The notes beneath the pieces were generated by a model. It was not told the origin of the DNA. It was given only the letters and a program-made list of their open reading frames with translations, and did not search any database. A stretch of DNA of 64,000 nucleotides from an uncultured Coriobacteriaceae bacterium (GTDB lineage: Bacteria; Actinomycetota; Coriobacteriia; Coriobacteriales; Eggerthellaceae), in assembly GCA_902768975.1 (NCBI GenBank), contig CACXMZ010000005.1, forward strand, positions 1 to 64,000. Reading direction: 5' to 3'. The position numbers were made by a program, and so were the translations under genes. Below, in pieces: positions 16,388 to 24,877 of this stretch. How positions within the stretch are numbered: the first letter of the stretch is position 1; every line of letters starts with the position of its first letter.

Positions 16388-17379
16388 TGGCTTTAGAAAC
16401 CGTAAGCGCGCAATGGCTTATGCTTCAGCCCTTGAAGGAACCCAACTGGATCGTTGAGGACTTCCTGCCTGCAGGCCTCCACCTTCTCTCGGGTGCTCCC
16501 AAGGTGGGCAAGAGCTGGCTTGTGTTGGACTTGGCGCTCAAGGTGAGCAAAGGAGAGCCGTTCTGGGGTCTTGCAACGCACAAGTGCAGCGTCCTCTACC
16601 TTGCCCTCGAAGACGTCTACACGCGCATCCAGCAGCGCCTCTGGCGCATCACCGACACAGCAGAAGACAATCTGCACTTCGCCATAGCGTCTCAGACCCT
16701 ATCTGGTGGGCTCGTGGAGCAGCTCGAGGCCTTCATGGATAAACATCCCGACACCGAGCTTGTCATCCTCGACACGCTGCAGATGGTGCGTACGCAGAGC
16801 CGCGAAAGCGCCTACGCGGCCGATTACGGCGACGTGGGCGCGCTTAAGCGGTTTGCGGATGCCCATGGCATAGGCATGCTCATCATCCACCATACTCGCA
16901 AAATGGGCGATTCAGACGTGTTCAACACTGTGTCCGGCACGACGGGCATCACCGGAAGTGCCGACTCGACGTTGGTGCTCTCGAAGGGAAGCAGGTGCGA
17001 CAACAACGCCACGCTTTCCATCGCAGGTCGCGACGTCGAGTTCCAGGAGCTCAAGATACGATTCGCCGACTGCAGATGGGAGCTCGTGGAGAAAACGAGC
17101 AAGGAAGAGCTCGAGGAGCGCAACGTGCCCGACGCCGTCCTGCGCGTCCTGGACTTCATGGCTACCCGCCCGTGCGACTGGCAGGGCACCACGACTAAGC
17201 TCATCGAGGAGGCAGGTATAGACGGTGTGAGTGTCGCTGTGCTTGGCAAATATCTGGCGCAGCACAGCCCTTTCCTCGCAGAACGCGGAATATCCTACGA
17301 CCGACGCCACGTGCGCGAGGGCAACATCATCACGCTTGCGAAGCTCGAGGGTGAACGTGGTGAAGGCAATGAAGGGTAG
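16384..17379 (+). CDS. RepA-like AAA ATPase/replicative helicase (331 aa)
   Basis: This RecA-fold ATPase resembles plasmid RepA and DnaB-like helicases. Walker A is SGAPKVGKS (near residues 36-44) and Walker B ends in LVILDTLQ (Asp130), followed by a His-rich sensor (MLIIHHTRK) and a STLVLSKGSR segment. A winged-helix-like C-terminus follows after residue 255. It likely supports autonomous or rolling replication of the excised circle; similar genes occur in mobilisable elements of gut Actinobacteria and Firmicutes. The 4-bp overlap with the upstream gene and the shared strand place it in the integrase operon. Confidence 0.8.
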   Translation: MMALETVSAQWLMLQPLKEPNWIVEDFLPAGLHLLSGAPKVGKSWLVLDLALKVSKGEPFWGLATHKCSVLYLALEDVYTRIQQRLWRITDTAEDNLHFAIASQTLSGGLVEQLEAFMDKHPDTELVILDTLQMVRTQSRESAYAADYGDVGALKRFADAHGIGMLIIHHTRKMGDSDVFNTVSGTTGITGSADSTLVLSKGSRCDNNATLSIAGRDVEFQELKIRFADCRWELVEKTSKEELEERNVPDAVLRVLDFMATRPCDWQGTTTKLIEEAGIDGVSVAVLGKYLAQHSPFLAERGISYDRRHVREGNIITLAKLEGERGEGNEG

Positions 17380-17492
17380 GGCGGTACCTATGCGTTTCCC
17401 GTCACTGCGTTCACTCGCTTCACCGGTGCGTATCCTGCAGGTCGAATACGCCCCTGGAGCACGACCACGCGTTCTCGGTTCTAGCAAGTAGC

Positions 17493-17590
17493 CTATTTCG
17501 TACAGCAGTCCGAAATAGCATGCAGCGAGAACGCGCGGCCGTGGACGTGCAGCACCTGGTACAGCGAATGCGTACAGCGCCAGGTACAGC
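17493..17590. other. Candidate transfer origin or iteron region
   Basis: A perfect 8-bp inverted repeat (CTATTTCG 17493-17500, CGAAATAG 17511-17518) encloses a 10-nt loop. GTACAGC occurs four times, at 17500, 17559, 17572 and 17584, the first inside the hairpin loop border. The stretch 17380-17699 has no supported gene and lies between the RepA-like gene and a mobilisation gene, which is where an oriT or replication origin is expected. Confidence 0.5.
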
Positions 17591-17699
17591 AGCCACTCAC
17601 GCCATTTTCAAACTTCAACCAATCAAAGAAAGTGAATACTCGGCGCGGCCGTCCTCTGCGGGGGATGCCCCGCGCCCCTTAAGCAAAGGAGAACTAACC

Positions 17700-18305
17700 A
17701 TGGCAGAGATGGAATATAGGTTCGATATACGCCTGACAAAACAAGACAAGGTAACCCTGAAGAAGAGATGCAGGCAGTTCGGCATGAGCCAGTCCGACTA
17801 CATGCGCATGATGATCAACATGCCCGTGGAGGCGGTCGAGGCAGGCATGGCGGCGGATGTATTCGTCATCGACCGCTGGGGCATCCTGCCCCTGGCGTAC
17901 CAGGTTCGCAAGCTCGGCTACCATTACAACCAGGCCGTGCACGCGCTAAACCTTCTCGTCAAGTACGCCCGGCAAAACGAGGTTGACTCAGCTGATGTGG
18001 TGGAGGTGTGCAACCGCGTCGGCAAGATGCTGGAGCATGTGGGCAAGCGCACCTATCATATCGAGAAGAAGCTCGACGGAATCGTGGGCACGCGCTTCGG
18101 GATTGCCTTTTTCCAACCCAATAAATACCCTGTAGGCCTCACTATGAGCAACGAGGATGGAGCTCCCAAAGCCCCTGTTCAAGCGCGTGAGTACCAAATG
18201 AGTACAACTTTTAGCGAAAAATCGGCCGAAAATGGGGCCGTGAGTACCACCCAAAATGCAACAAACGGTTTTCCGAGGTCGGGACTCGCTTCTAGGCAGA
18301 ATTGA
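17700..18305 (+). CDS. MobC-like mobilisation protein (201 aa)
   Basis: ATG 17700 lies seven bases after AAGGAGA. The N-terminus is a ribbon-helix-helix-type segment (YRFDIRLTKQDKVTLKKRCR, then FGMSQSDYMRMM). It is followed by YQVRKLGYHYNQAVHALNLL, which matches the conserved GxNxNQxxxxxN pattern of MobC relaxosome proteins. The C-terminal 50 residues are low in complexity. It probably binds the adjacent oriT-like repeats and recruits a relaxase supplied in trans. It is the last gene before the island's right end. Confidence 0.75.
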   Translation: MAEMEYRFDIRLTKQDKVTLKKRCRQFGMSQSDYMRMMINMPVEAVEAGMAADVFVIDRWGILPLAYQVRKLGYHYNQAVHALNLLVKYARQNEVDSADVVEVCNRVGKMLEHVGKRTYHIEKKLDGIVGTRFGIAFFQPNKYPVGLTMSNEDGAPKAPVQAREYQMSTTFSEKSAENGAVSTTQNATNGFPRSGLASRQN

Positions 18306-18510
18306 TACTCACGATAATGTGCTGTTCTGGGACCGATACGGGCTATTCCGAGGTCGTGCAAAGGAAGCGGCTCCCGACTTACAAGGTCGGGAGCCGCTTT
18401 GAGTACCAAGTTCGTAATTTGGCTTGCAGGTAACGAGAGCACATCAGGTAGACAGGGGAGAAAGCACCTTACCTCAATGTATCAAATAAGCTACCTCACG
18501 ATAAAGTGCT
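18303..18510. repeat. Right-end arm repeats of module C
   Basis: TACTCACGATAATGTGCTG (18303) and ACCTCACGATAAAGTGCTG (18493) are near-copies flanking the right end. TTGGCTTGCAGGTAACG (18419) repeats the GGCTTGCAGGT block of the left arms (4129, 9580). These are probable integrase or excisionase arm sites, and they also resemble the TCACG half of the repressor operators. Confidence 0.55.
18365..18399. terminator. Strong hairpin at the island's right end
   Basis: A 14-bp perfect stem (AAGCGGCTCCCGAC 18365-18378 with GTCGGGAGCCGCTT 18386-18399) and a 7-nt loop lie 60 bp after the mobilisation gene. It likely ends island transcription and shields guaA. Confidence 0.75.
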
Positions 18511-18513
18511 GAA

Positions 18514-18527
18514 TTATTCCCACTCTA
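18514..18527. repeat. Attachment core at the 3' end of guaA
   Basis: The 14 bp TTATTCCCACTCTA encodes, on the minus strand, the last residues of GuaA and its stop. It is identical to 3983-3996. Because the core carries the gene end, integration leaves guaA intact. Confidence 0.85.
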
Positions 18528-19506
18528 CGGTAGCAATAGGCTTCGGTGAAAGCTCGTAAGCAACGCGACAGATGCCTGGCACCTCAGCCAGAATACGGTC
18601 GCACATGCGGTGCAGGAGCGCCCAGTCCAGTTCAGGTACGGTGGCCGTCATTACGTCAACCGAATTGATAACACGAATAATGCAGGGCCAGTCGTAGGCA
18701 CGCTTGCCGTCACACACACCCGTGGCACGGTAGTCGGGTACCACGGCGAAATACTGCCAGGGCAATTCAGCGCTCCCAGCGGCAACCGCAGCTTCGATTT
18801 CTTCGCGTACGATGGCGTCGGCTTCACGCAGTGCCTCCAAGCGGTCGCGTGTAATGGCGCCCGTGCAGCGCACACCCAGGCCCGGGCCGGGGAAGGGCTG
18901 GCGTTCAACCATGCTTTCGGGCAGGCCCAGTTCGCGGCCAACCACGCGCACTTCGTCTTTGTACAAAAGCTTTACGGGTTCAACCAGTTCCCAGTTCAGT
19001 TCTTCAGGCAGGCCGCCCACGTTATGGTGGGCCTTCACGCCGTCCTTGGATTCAAGAATGTCAGGGTAAATGGTGCCTTGACCCAGGAATGAAATACCTT
19101 CCTGCTTGGCGGCTTCTTCGTCGAAGACCTTAATGAATTCTTCGCCAATGATGTGGCGCTTTTCTTCAGGGTCTACCACGCCTTCCAGCAGGCCAAGGAA
19201 GCGGTCGGTAGCATCCACGTAGACCAAATTCGCGTCCAGTTCGTCGCGGAACACCTGCACCACCTGTTCGCTTTCGCCCTTGCGCATAAGACCGTGGTTA
19301 ACGTGCACGCACACGAGTTGCTTGCCAATCGCCTTAATCAAAAGCGCGGCAACCACCGAACTGTCAACGCCGCCCGAAAGGGCCAGCAGCACCTTGCCTT
19401 CGCCAACCTGTGCCTTGATTTCAGCAATCTGTTCTTCTATGAAAGCCTGGGCAAGTTCGGGGGTGGTAATACGTTCCATGGAATCGGGGCGAACGTCGGT
19501 CTGCAT
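18514..19506 (-). CDS. guaA: GMP synthase, ATP-pyrophosphatase part only (330 aa)
   Basis: Converts XMP to GMP in purine synthesis. The ATP-PPase P-loop LALSGGVDSSVVAALL is near residues 43-58. The conserved TIYPDILES, PFPGPGLGVR and C-terminal KPIATVEWE segments of the GMP synthase dimerisation domain are all present. The usual N-terminal class I glutamine amidotransferase domain (about 190 residues) is absent, and none is encoded next to it. The ATG at 19506 lies eight bases after GAGGAAGG; the few codons upstream cannot hold the missing domain. Either a separate GuaA glutaminase subunit exists elsewhere, as in archaea, or the enzyme uses ammonia. Its last codons form the island attachment site. 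Confidence 0.9.
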   Translation of the reverse strand: MQTDVRPDSMERITTPELAQAFIEEQIAEIKAQVGEGKVLLALSGGVDSSVVAALLIKAIGKQLVCVHVNHGLMRKGESEQVVQVFRDELDANLVYVDATDRFLGLLEGVVDPEEKRHIIGEEFIKVFDEEAAKQEGISFLGQGTIYPDILESKDGVKAHHNVGGLPEELNWELVEPVKLLYKDEVRVVGRELGLPESMVERQPFPGPGLGVRCTGAITRDRLEALREADAIVREEIEAAVAAGSAELPWQYFAVVPDYRATGVCDGKRAYDWPCIIRVINSVDVMTATVPELDWALLHRMCDRILAEVPGICRVAYELSPKPIATVEWE

Positions 19507-19717
19507 AGTGGCACCTTCCTCGTGAATTCGAATAACGAAACGATTATATTCCATGCATTGTGCCTGCTTTGAAAATGCACAGTTTTTTACGTGCGAGAAA
19601 CACTTGTCTTGGTAGTTTGAGCGGGAGATGCTATTTGGATATGGTGCTTAGTTTTCTTTGGCTGCGTTGTCGTGGTTTGCTATTTAAGTCCAAAGTATTG
19701 CGGTTTTGTTGCGTTTA

Positions 19718-19772
19718 GCCAAATTCCTGGCATAGTTTGGCGCGAGGAGTACAATACTTTACTTCAGTAAAG
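19718..19772 (+). promoter_or_regulatory. Two palindromes upstream of the phenylacetate-CoA ligase gene
   Basis: GCCAAA/TTTGGC (19718-19723 and 19736-19741) and CTTTACT/AGTAAAG (19757-19772) lie within 70 bp of the start. The second ends just before the ribosome-binding site. They are likely operators for the paaK-ACT unit. Confidence 0.4.
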
Positions 19773-19786
19773 CGAAAGGAAACGAA

Positions 19787-21094
19787 ATGGGTAAGCAAGA
19801 CGAAGTGCTCCATTTGCCCCACGAGCAAATCGAGCAAATCCAGCTTGAAGGCATTAAGAAGACGCTCGTAGCGTGCTACGAAAACGTGGACTTTTACAAG
19901 AAGTCCTTTGATGAAGCTGGTTTTGACCCCTATTCGTTTAACAGCCTGGACGACTTGGCGAAGGCCCCTTTCTTAACCAAGCAAGATCTGCGTGACAGCT
20001 ACCCCTACGACCTGTTTGCGGTGCCGCTTTCCGAAGTGAAAGAAATTCACATGTCATCTGGCACCACGGGCGTGGCAACGGTGGGCGGCTACACTGAACG
20101 TGACCTGCAAATCTGGGGCGACTGCTTTGCGCGCGGTATTGAATTTGCTGACGGTGGCCCCGACGACGTATGCCACATCTGCTATGGTTACGGCTTGTTC
20201 ACGGGTGGCCTGGGCGCACATTATGGCAGCATTGCTGCAGGCTGCACCACCATTCCTATGAGCGCGGGCAATACGGAGCGCCAAATTCGCGTACTGCGCG
20301 AAATGGGCTCAACCATCCTCTGCTGTACGCCGAGCTATGCCATGCACATTGCCGACACGGCCCTTGAAATGGGGCTGGATCCCGCGAAGGATTTCACGCT
20401 GCGTGCAGGCATCCATGGCGCCGAACCCTTTAGTGACAATTTCCGCGCCGACCTGGAAGCAAAGCTAAACTACAAGGTACTCGACGTTTATGGCTTAACT
20501 GAAACCATGGGTCCCGGCGTGGCCATCGAATGCTTGGAGCAAAACGGTCTTCACTTGGCCGAAGACCATTTCTTCGCCGAAATTATAAACCCTGAAACAG
20601 GGGAGCGCCTGCCCGACGGCGAATGGGGCGAACTGGTCCTTACCAGCGTCGACCGCGAAGCCGTGCCCGTGGTGCGCTACCGCACGCGCGACATCACGCG
20701 CATTATCCCCGGTGAATGTTCCTGCGGCCGCACGCACCGGCGCATCGACCGTCTGCACGGGCGCACTGACGACATGCTTATTATTCGCGGCGTGAATGTA
20801 TTCCCCAGCCAGATCGAAGACGTCATGAAGACCTTCGACGAAATGAGCTCCTGGTATGAAATCGAACTCACGCGTAAGGGCTCACTCGACCTGGTTACCT
20901 TAAAGGCCGAAGTTAACCCCGACTTCGACTTCGACCAAATGAGCAATATCCAGCGCCTCCAAAAGGAAATCAAGGCGGCCATGAAGTCGGCCCTCTCCAT
21001 TGGACTGGAGATTAAAATTGTTGAACCAAAGAGTATTCCGCGTAGCGAAGGCAAGGCCAAGCGCATTGTCGACCTGAGGGAAGGAACAGACTAA
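19787..21094 (+). CDS. paaK: Phenylacetate-CoA ligase (435 aa)
   Basis: An adenylate-forming enzyme that activates aryl acids to CoA thioesters with ATP. The AMP-binding motif SSGTTG is at residues 90-95, with YGLTETMGPG and YRTRDITR as later core motifs. A CSCG pair follows near residue 307. The length and motifs fit PaaK. In anaerobes that ferment aromatic amino acids, this enzyme is often paired with a tandem ACT protein and indolepyruvate or arylpyruvate oxidoreductases; the ACT gene is present here, overlapping by one base (TAATG), but the oxidoreductase is not in the window. The ATG follows AAAGGA. Confidence 0.9.
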   Translation: MGKQDEVLHLPHEQIEQIQLEGIKKTLVACYENVDFYKKSFDEAGFDPYSFNSLDDLAKAPFLTKQDLRDSYPYDLFAVPLSEVKEIHMSSGTTGVATVGGYTERDLQIWGDCFARGIEFADGGPDDVCHICYGYGLFTGGLGAHYGSIAAGCTTIPMSAGNTERQIRVLREMGSTILCCTPSYAMHIADTALEMGLDPAKDFTLRAGIHGAEPFSDNFRADLEAKLNYKVLDVYGLTETMGPGVAIECLEQNGLHLAEDHFFAEIINPETGERLPDGEWGELVLTSVDREAVPVVRYRTRDITRIIPGECSCGRTHRRIDRLHGRTDDMLIIRGVNVFPSQIEDVMKTFDEMSSWYEIELTRKGSLDLVTLKAEVNPDFDFDQMSNIQRLQKEIKAAMKSALSIGLEIKIVEPKSIPRSEGKAKRIVDLREGTD

Positions 21095-21513
21095 TGATTA
21101 ATCAGCTGACCGTTTTCTTGGAAAATTCCGAAGGCCGCCTGAGTGCCCTGTGCCGCACGTTGGCCGACAACAACATCAACATGAGTATGCTTACCATCGC
21201 CGAAGTTGCTGACTACGGTTTGGTGCGCATTATCTGCAACGACACCGCCCGCGCGGTTGACGTGCTTGACCAGGCGGGTTTCCGTGCCATGTCCACCAAA
21301 GTAGTGGCTGTTGAAGTGCCAAATCGTCCTGGTGGCTTGGCCGACTTGCTGGAAGCGCTCGACGAATTGAAATGCAATATCGAATACGGCTATTGCTTCA
21401 ACATAGACGAAAATCGTTCGGTAGACGTGTTTAAGGTCGATTGCCCCGAAAAGGCGGCGGACATCATTGAACAGGCAGGATTTAACCTTATTTCACAAGA
21501 TGAACTTGCCTAG
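21094..21513 (+). CDS. Tandem ACT-domain protein (139 aa)
   Basis: Two ACT repeats are visible: QLTVFLENSEGRLSALCRTL (residues about 4-23, repeat 1-70) and VVAVEVPNRPGGLADLLEAL (repeat 70-139). ACT domains bind amino acids and regulate partners. Its start overlaps the paaK stop by one base, so it is made with the ligase, and similar pairs are common in anaerobic bacteria. It may sense an aromatic amino acid and modulate the ligase or its transcription. It carries no enzymatic domain of its own. Confidence 0.85.
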   Translation: MINQLTVFLENSEGRLSALCRTLADNNINMSMLTIAEVADYGLVRIICNDTARAVDVLDQAGFRAMSTKVVAVEVPNRPGGLADLLEALDELKCNIEYGYCFNIDENRSVDVFKVDCPEKAADIIEQAGFNLISQDELA

Positions 21514-21551
21514 GGTGTGTTCCAAAACGTCGCAGCAAATGTGTGGGGCTA

Positions 21552-21613
21552 ATCCTGCGGAATGGTAACATTATTGCAGGATATTATGCTACACAAGCAA
21601 TTAAGGCTATAAT
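21552..21613 (+). promoter_or_regulatory. Inverted repeat and -10 box before the STAS gene
   Basis: ATCCTGC (21552-21558) pairs with GCAGGAT (21576-21582). A perfect TATAAT lies at 21608-21613, 38 bp before the STAS start. No good -35 box stands 17 bp upstream. The repeat may be the end signal of the ACT gene or an operator. Confidence 0.4.
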
Positions 21614-21650
21614 CGGGCGTGAAAGAAATACGAAGTAGAAGGAAACGACC

Positions 21651-21953
21651 ATGGATGTACAAACAAATATCGATGGTACAAAAGCAACCGTAGCTGTAGA
21701 AGGTAATATGACGGTTTCAACCGCCCCTGAACTGGAAGCGGTACTTGAAGCTTTGCCCGCGGAAGTGGTCGACGTCGACCTGGACCTAACCAATCTTGTG
21801 TATGTTGCGTCGGCGGGGCTGCGTGTTATTGTGGCCCAGGCAAAGAGGTCGAATGCGGCTGGTGGCACAATGCGCCTTCTTCACCCTAACGAAGAAGTGA
21901 TGGAAGTGCTTGACGTTACTGGTTTGCTTGAAGTTCTTAACGTCGAATCCTAA
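21651..21953 (+). CDS. STAS-domain anti-sigma factor antagonist (100 aa)
   Basis: A single STAS domain of the SpoIIAA/RsbV type. The conserved phosphorylation site is Ser54 in YVASAGLRVI, with DLDLTNL before it and VLDVTGLLEVL near the end. In partner switching the unphosphorylated antagonist binds the anti-sigma kinase and frees its target; a PP2C phosphatase reverses the phosphorylation. The facing gene (22096-24747) encodes a membrane SpoIIE-type phosphatase fused to a kinase-like ATPase, so both opposing activities may be in that one protein. ATG 21651 is preceded by GAAGGAAA. No sigma factor gene is nearby. Confidence 0.9.
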   Translation: MDVQTNIDGTKATVAVEGNMTVSTAPELEAVLEALPAEVVDVDLDLTNLVYVASAGLRVIVAQAKRSNAAGGTMRLLHPNEEVMEVLDVTGLLEVLNVES

Positions 21954-21980
21954 TTCTTGTTCTATTCCCCAAATTAAACA

Positions 21981-22048
21981 CGAGGCGCCACAAGCAGCGC
22001 CTCGTTTTGTATGTATTTCGAGCGCCCCAAGCAGCGCCTCGTTTTGCA
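21981..22048. terminator. Terminator pair after the STAS gene
   Basis: CGAGGCGC (21981-21988) pairs with GCGCCTCG (21997-22004) and is followed by TTTT. A second, near-identical copy of AGCAGCGCCTCGTTTTG lies at 22032-22048. They separate the convergent STAS and phosphatase genes. Confidence 0.75.
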
Positions 22049-22095
22049 TGTTCACCAGGGGCAACTAGCAGCACCTGGCTTCGCGCCGTAGCGAA

Positions 22096-24747
22096 TTAAT
22101 CCCAGCGCTTTGCAATAACGCTAATGTTATTAACGCCTTCACGCACATACAAAGCTGCGTCCATGAGTTCCTTTGTCATGGTAATGCCCAAGCCACCAAT
22201 CTTGGTTTCTTCAATATTCTTAGGACGTTCTGGGTCTTCACGTTCAAAGGGGTTGAAAGGAACGCCAGCATCGCTAATTTCTAAGACCACCATGTTGGGG
22301 CTCGTGCGCCGCGTAAAATGCACACGCAGGGGTTGCGGTGTGCCTTCTTCGGCCCCTTCGTAGGCATAGTTGCACACATTAACGATTAGTTCTTCGGCAG
22401 CCATGAGCACCATATGGGTTTCCTTCGGGGGGCACCCTGCCTCTTCGAGCTGTTCTGTCAAGAAGTTTTCAACCTTTGGGAAATTGGCAAGGTCCGCTTC
22501 GGTGACAAAAGAAGCTCCATGCTCGGGCGGAATGCCGTACTTTAAAACAAGCATGGTAATGTCGTCGGACTGTTCGGCGTCTTTTGCCCAGCGCCCCAGT
22601 TCCGCGCGGAATGCGCGTTGAAGCTGGCGGGGGTGTAATTCTGAATGGTTGACAAGGTAAGCTTCGAGGCGGTCGTTGCCGAACTGTTCTTCTTCGGAAT
22701 TAAAGGCTTCGTTGACGCCGTCGGTATACACAAAGAGCTCGTCGCCTTTTTGAAGCTGTATTTCGAATTGCTTGTATTCAACCCAGTCGAAAGATGCAAG
22801 CATGGGGCCCGATTTTTCTTCAAGCCAGCGCCAGGTGTTGTTCTGCATAACAAGGGGTTTGTTGTGGCCCGCGTTGACGTAGGTTAAAGTTCCATCCCTA
22901 TGATTCAAAACCCCAGCAAAGACGGTAACGAACATTTCTGCGTCGTTGCCTTCGCATAAGTTTTTGTTTGCCATGCTTATGGCTTCTGCCATGGTGGAGC
23001 AGCTGTCCATGGCACTGCGGATTTCGCTTTTCGCAGCCATCATAAACAACGCGGCAGGAATGCCTTTGCCGCTTACGTCGGCCACCACAAAGCCAATGTG
23101 GTCTTCGTCCATTTCGAAGAAGTCGTAGAAGTCGCCACCAATTTCGCGCGCCGGATCCATCGAAGCATAGAGGTCGAAGGAGTCTATGTGGGGGAAAGGC
23201 GTTTGTGCAGATGGAAGGGCACTTTCTTGAATGGCGCTGGCAGCGGCAAGTTCGCGGTCGATGCGCGCGTTTGCTTCGGCAATGGAGTCTTCCAAAGCGC
23301 TTACCGTGGTGTTAATGCCTGCGGAAAGGGAAGACAGTTCACTCGAGTCGCTTTCGGGAACACGCTCAGTCAGGTCGCCGTCGGTAATAAGCTTCAGCGA
23401 CTCATTGGTCTTGCCGATGGGCTTAATAATCACGCGATACAGAAGCTGCATGGTAACAAGGGTGATGGCCCCAAACATAAGGGCAAATACGGCGGCAACC
23501 AAGGACATGTACAGCGGGCGATGCAGGAAGGTTTCGCTTGCTGGAACGATAAGGGCAAGCTGGTAGGTGCCTTCCTGACCAAGGTGTACGCAGTCGGATT
23601 GTACGGTCGACAGGTAGGAAATTTCTAAGCCACGGCCTTCGTAGTATTCGGTTGCCGTAGTCTTTTCGAAGGTTTTTTCGTAGCTTGAACCGCTCACGTT
23701 TTTACTGAGGGTTTCCGAAAGCGACTTCCCAACATATTCGTCATGATTCGCTGCAAAAATAGTATCGTCCAAGGCCATTAAAACGGTATCTTCCGCCCAG
23801 CCTGGGAGGTCGCAGTTAATATTGCGGAAGGCGTTGTTCGCAAAAGAACTTAATTCTTCATGCGAAAGTATTTGTCGCTCTTCCAAGGTTGCCACAATTT
23901 GGTCGCGCTGCTTGAGTTCGTCAACAAGGGAATTAAGGTGGTCGTTGCACGCTACGTTCATATTCTGAATTGAAATGAAGGTCATGGCTGTGAAGGCAAC
24001 ACCGTTGGCGAGAATGAAAAATACAATGGTAAGAACCGTGAGCCAGAATTGAATGATGGTTTGCAGGCTTTGTTTGCCCTGCGTCCGACCAAGGCGCTGC
24101 GATGCGACGTCTGCAAAAATGAGCGCCAAGGCCAGTACAGCGGCATCGATAACAAATTGGATAAAAATGCTTTGGGGATCCGTTATGTGCTTCGCCAATT
24201 CGGTGGGAAGCTGCATATGGTAGGAGGTATTGACGACATTAATGCCGAACTGAATGAATACGGTGCAAAACAGAGCACCAATTAAAGAAATAGCTACAAG
24301 TACACCAATGCGGGCTGCACTTGGTTTTGCAAGCGGGTTTTGAGCGAGTTCTTTTTCGCGAAGCTTTCGATAGCTTATTTCAAGAAGTATGCCAATGAGC
24401 AGGCCAAACAGTGCATAAAGGACAACTGAATTCAGGGGGAAGAAGAAGTATTTTTCGAAATAGTCATAAGGAAGCACCGAAGCATGGAGCATTTCAGCAA
24501 GGCCGGCCAGAATACCGATTATGCTGGCCCGCCACTTACCAAAAAGAAGTGCAGAAAATGCAATAGGGACAAGCAGGAATAGAATGTGGGCTCCACCAAG
24601 AGGGAAGAATCCCATCTGGCCCACTGCCAGAGCAACAACAAGCAAGCAGAGAATGGCATTGACGGCACGTTTTAATACAGTTCGTTCGTTGGCAAGGACG
24701 CCGTTCCATCCCTTTTTGCCAAACTCTCGTTCTCTAAAATCTTTCAT
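22096..24747 (-). CDS. Membrane SpoIIE-type phosphatase fused to an anti-sigma kinase-like ATPase (883 aa)
   Basis: Order of parts: an N-terminal block of membrane helices (residues about 30-265), an extracellular sensing region, another helix near 420, a HAMP-like linker (VIIKPIGKTNESLKLITDGD), a coiled linker, a PP2C/SpoIIE phosphatase (REIGGDFYDFF, VADVSGKGIPAALFM, DELFVYTDGVNEA), and a C-terminal HATPase domain (MAAEELIVNVCNYAYEG, IGGLGITMTKELMD). A sensor phosphatase and an RsbW-type kinase in one chain would both phosphorylate and dephosphorylate the STAS protein encoded opposite. ATG 24747 follows GAAGG. The gene is divergent from the NHLM operon, so the sensing pathway may control that exporter; this is inference. 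Confidence 0.9.
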   Translation of the reverse strand: MKDFREREFGKKGWNGVLANERTVLKRAVNAILCLLVVALAVGQMGFFPLGGAHILFLLVPIAFSALLFGKWRASIIGILAGLAEMLHASVLPYDYFEKYFFFPLNSVVLYALFGLLIGILLEISYRKLREKELAQNPLAKPSAARIGVLVAISLIGALFCTVFIQFGINVVNTSYHMQLPTELAKHITDPQSIFIQFVIDAAVLALALIFADVASQRLGRTQGKQSLQTIIQFWLTVLTIVFFILANGVAFTAMTFISIQNMNVACNDHLNSLVDELKQRDQIVATLEERQILSHEELSSFANNAFRNINCDLPGWAEDTVLMALDDTIFAANHDEYVGKSLSETLSKNVSGSSYEKTFEKTTATEYYEGRGLEISYLSTVQSDCVHLGQEGTYQLALIVPASETFLHRPLYMSLVAAVFALMFGAITLVTMQLLYRVIIKPIGKTNESLKLITDGDLTERVPESDSSELSSLSAGINTTVSALEDSIAEANARIDRELAAASAIQESALPSAQTPFPHIDSFDLYASMDPAREIGGDFYDFFEMDEDHIGFVVADVSGKGIPAALFMMAAKSEIRSAMDSCSTMAEAISMANKNLCEGNDAEMFVTVFAGVLNHRDGTLTYVNAGHNKPLVMQNNTWRWLEEKSGPMLASFDWVEYKQFEIQLQKGDELFVYTDGVNEAFNSEEEQFGNDRLEAYLVNHSELHPRQLQRAFRAELGRWAKDAEQSDDITMLVLKYGIPPEHGASFVTEADLANFPKVENFLTEQLEEAGCPPKETHMVLMAAEELIVNVCNYAYEGAEEGTPQPLRVHFTRRTSPNMVVLEISDAGVPFNPFEREDPERPKNIEETKIGGLGITMTKELMDAALYVREGVNNISVIAKRWD

Positions 24748-24877
24748 CTTTTGCCTTCGTAGATTCGTCGTAGATCCGTCGTATATACGTTAATTTCACG
24801 CTCCTGCTATCTTACCTCATTAAGGAATAGTAATTCTATCTCTTAACGCAAGGCTGGTTTATACTATATGTGACATT

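Larger units (their letters stand above)
3983..18527. mobile_element. Composite mobilisable island stacked at the 3' end of guaA
   Basis: The outer boundaries are exact 14-bp direct repeats (3983-3996 and 18514-18527), the right copy forming the end of guaA. A 22-bp stretch starting in the left repeat recurs at 9439 with one mismatch, and more loosely near 12272, each followed by a related arm. This gives modules A (3983-9438), B (9439-about 12271) and C (about 12272-18527). C encodes a full recombination, replication and mobilisation set; A retains only a decayed excisionase/integrase; B has none. The 3' end of guaA is a well-known integration target. There is no type IV secretion system, so transfer would need a helper. 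That the elements arrived one after another is inference from the internal boundaries. Confidence 0.8.

Noticed and set aside
17500-17590. GTACAGC repeats as a CRISPR array
   Set aside because: Repeats are only 7 bp with irregular spacing and no cas genes are present. No CRISPR array is seen anywhere in the window.
3983-18527. A conjugative element with its own transfer system
   Set aside because: No type IV secretion genes, coupling protein or relaxase motif were found; only mobilisation accessory proteins are present.
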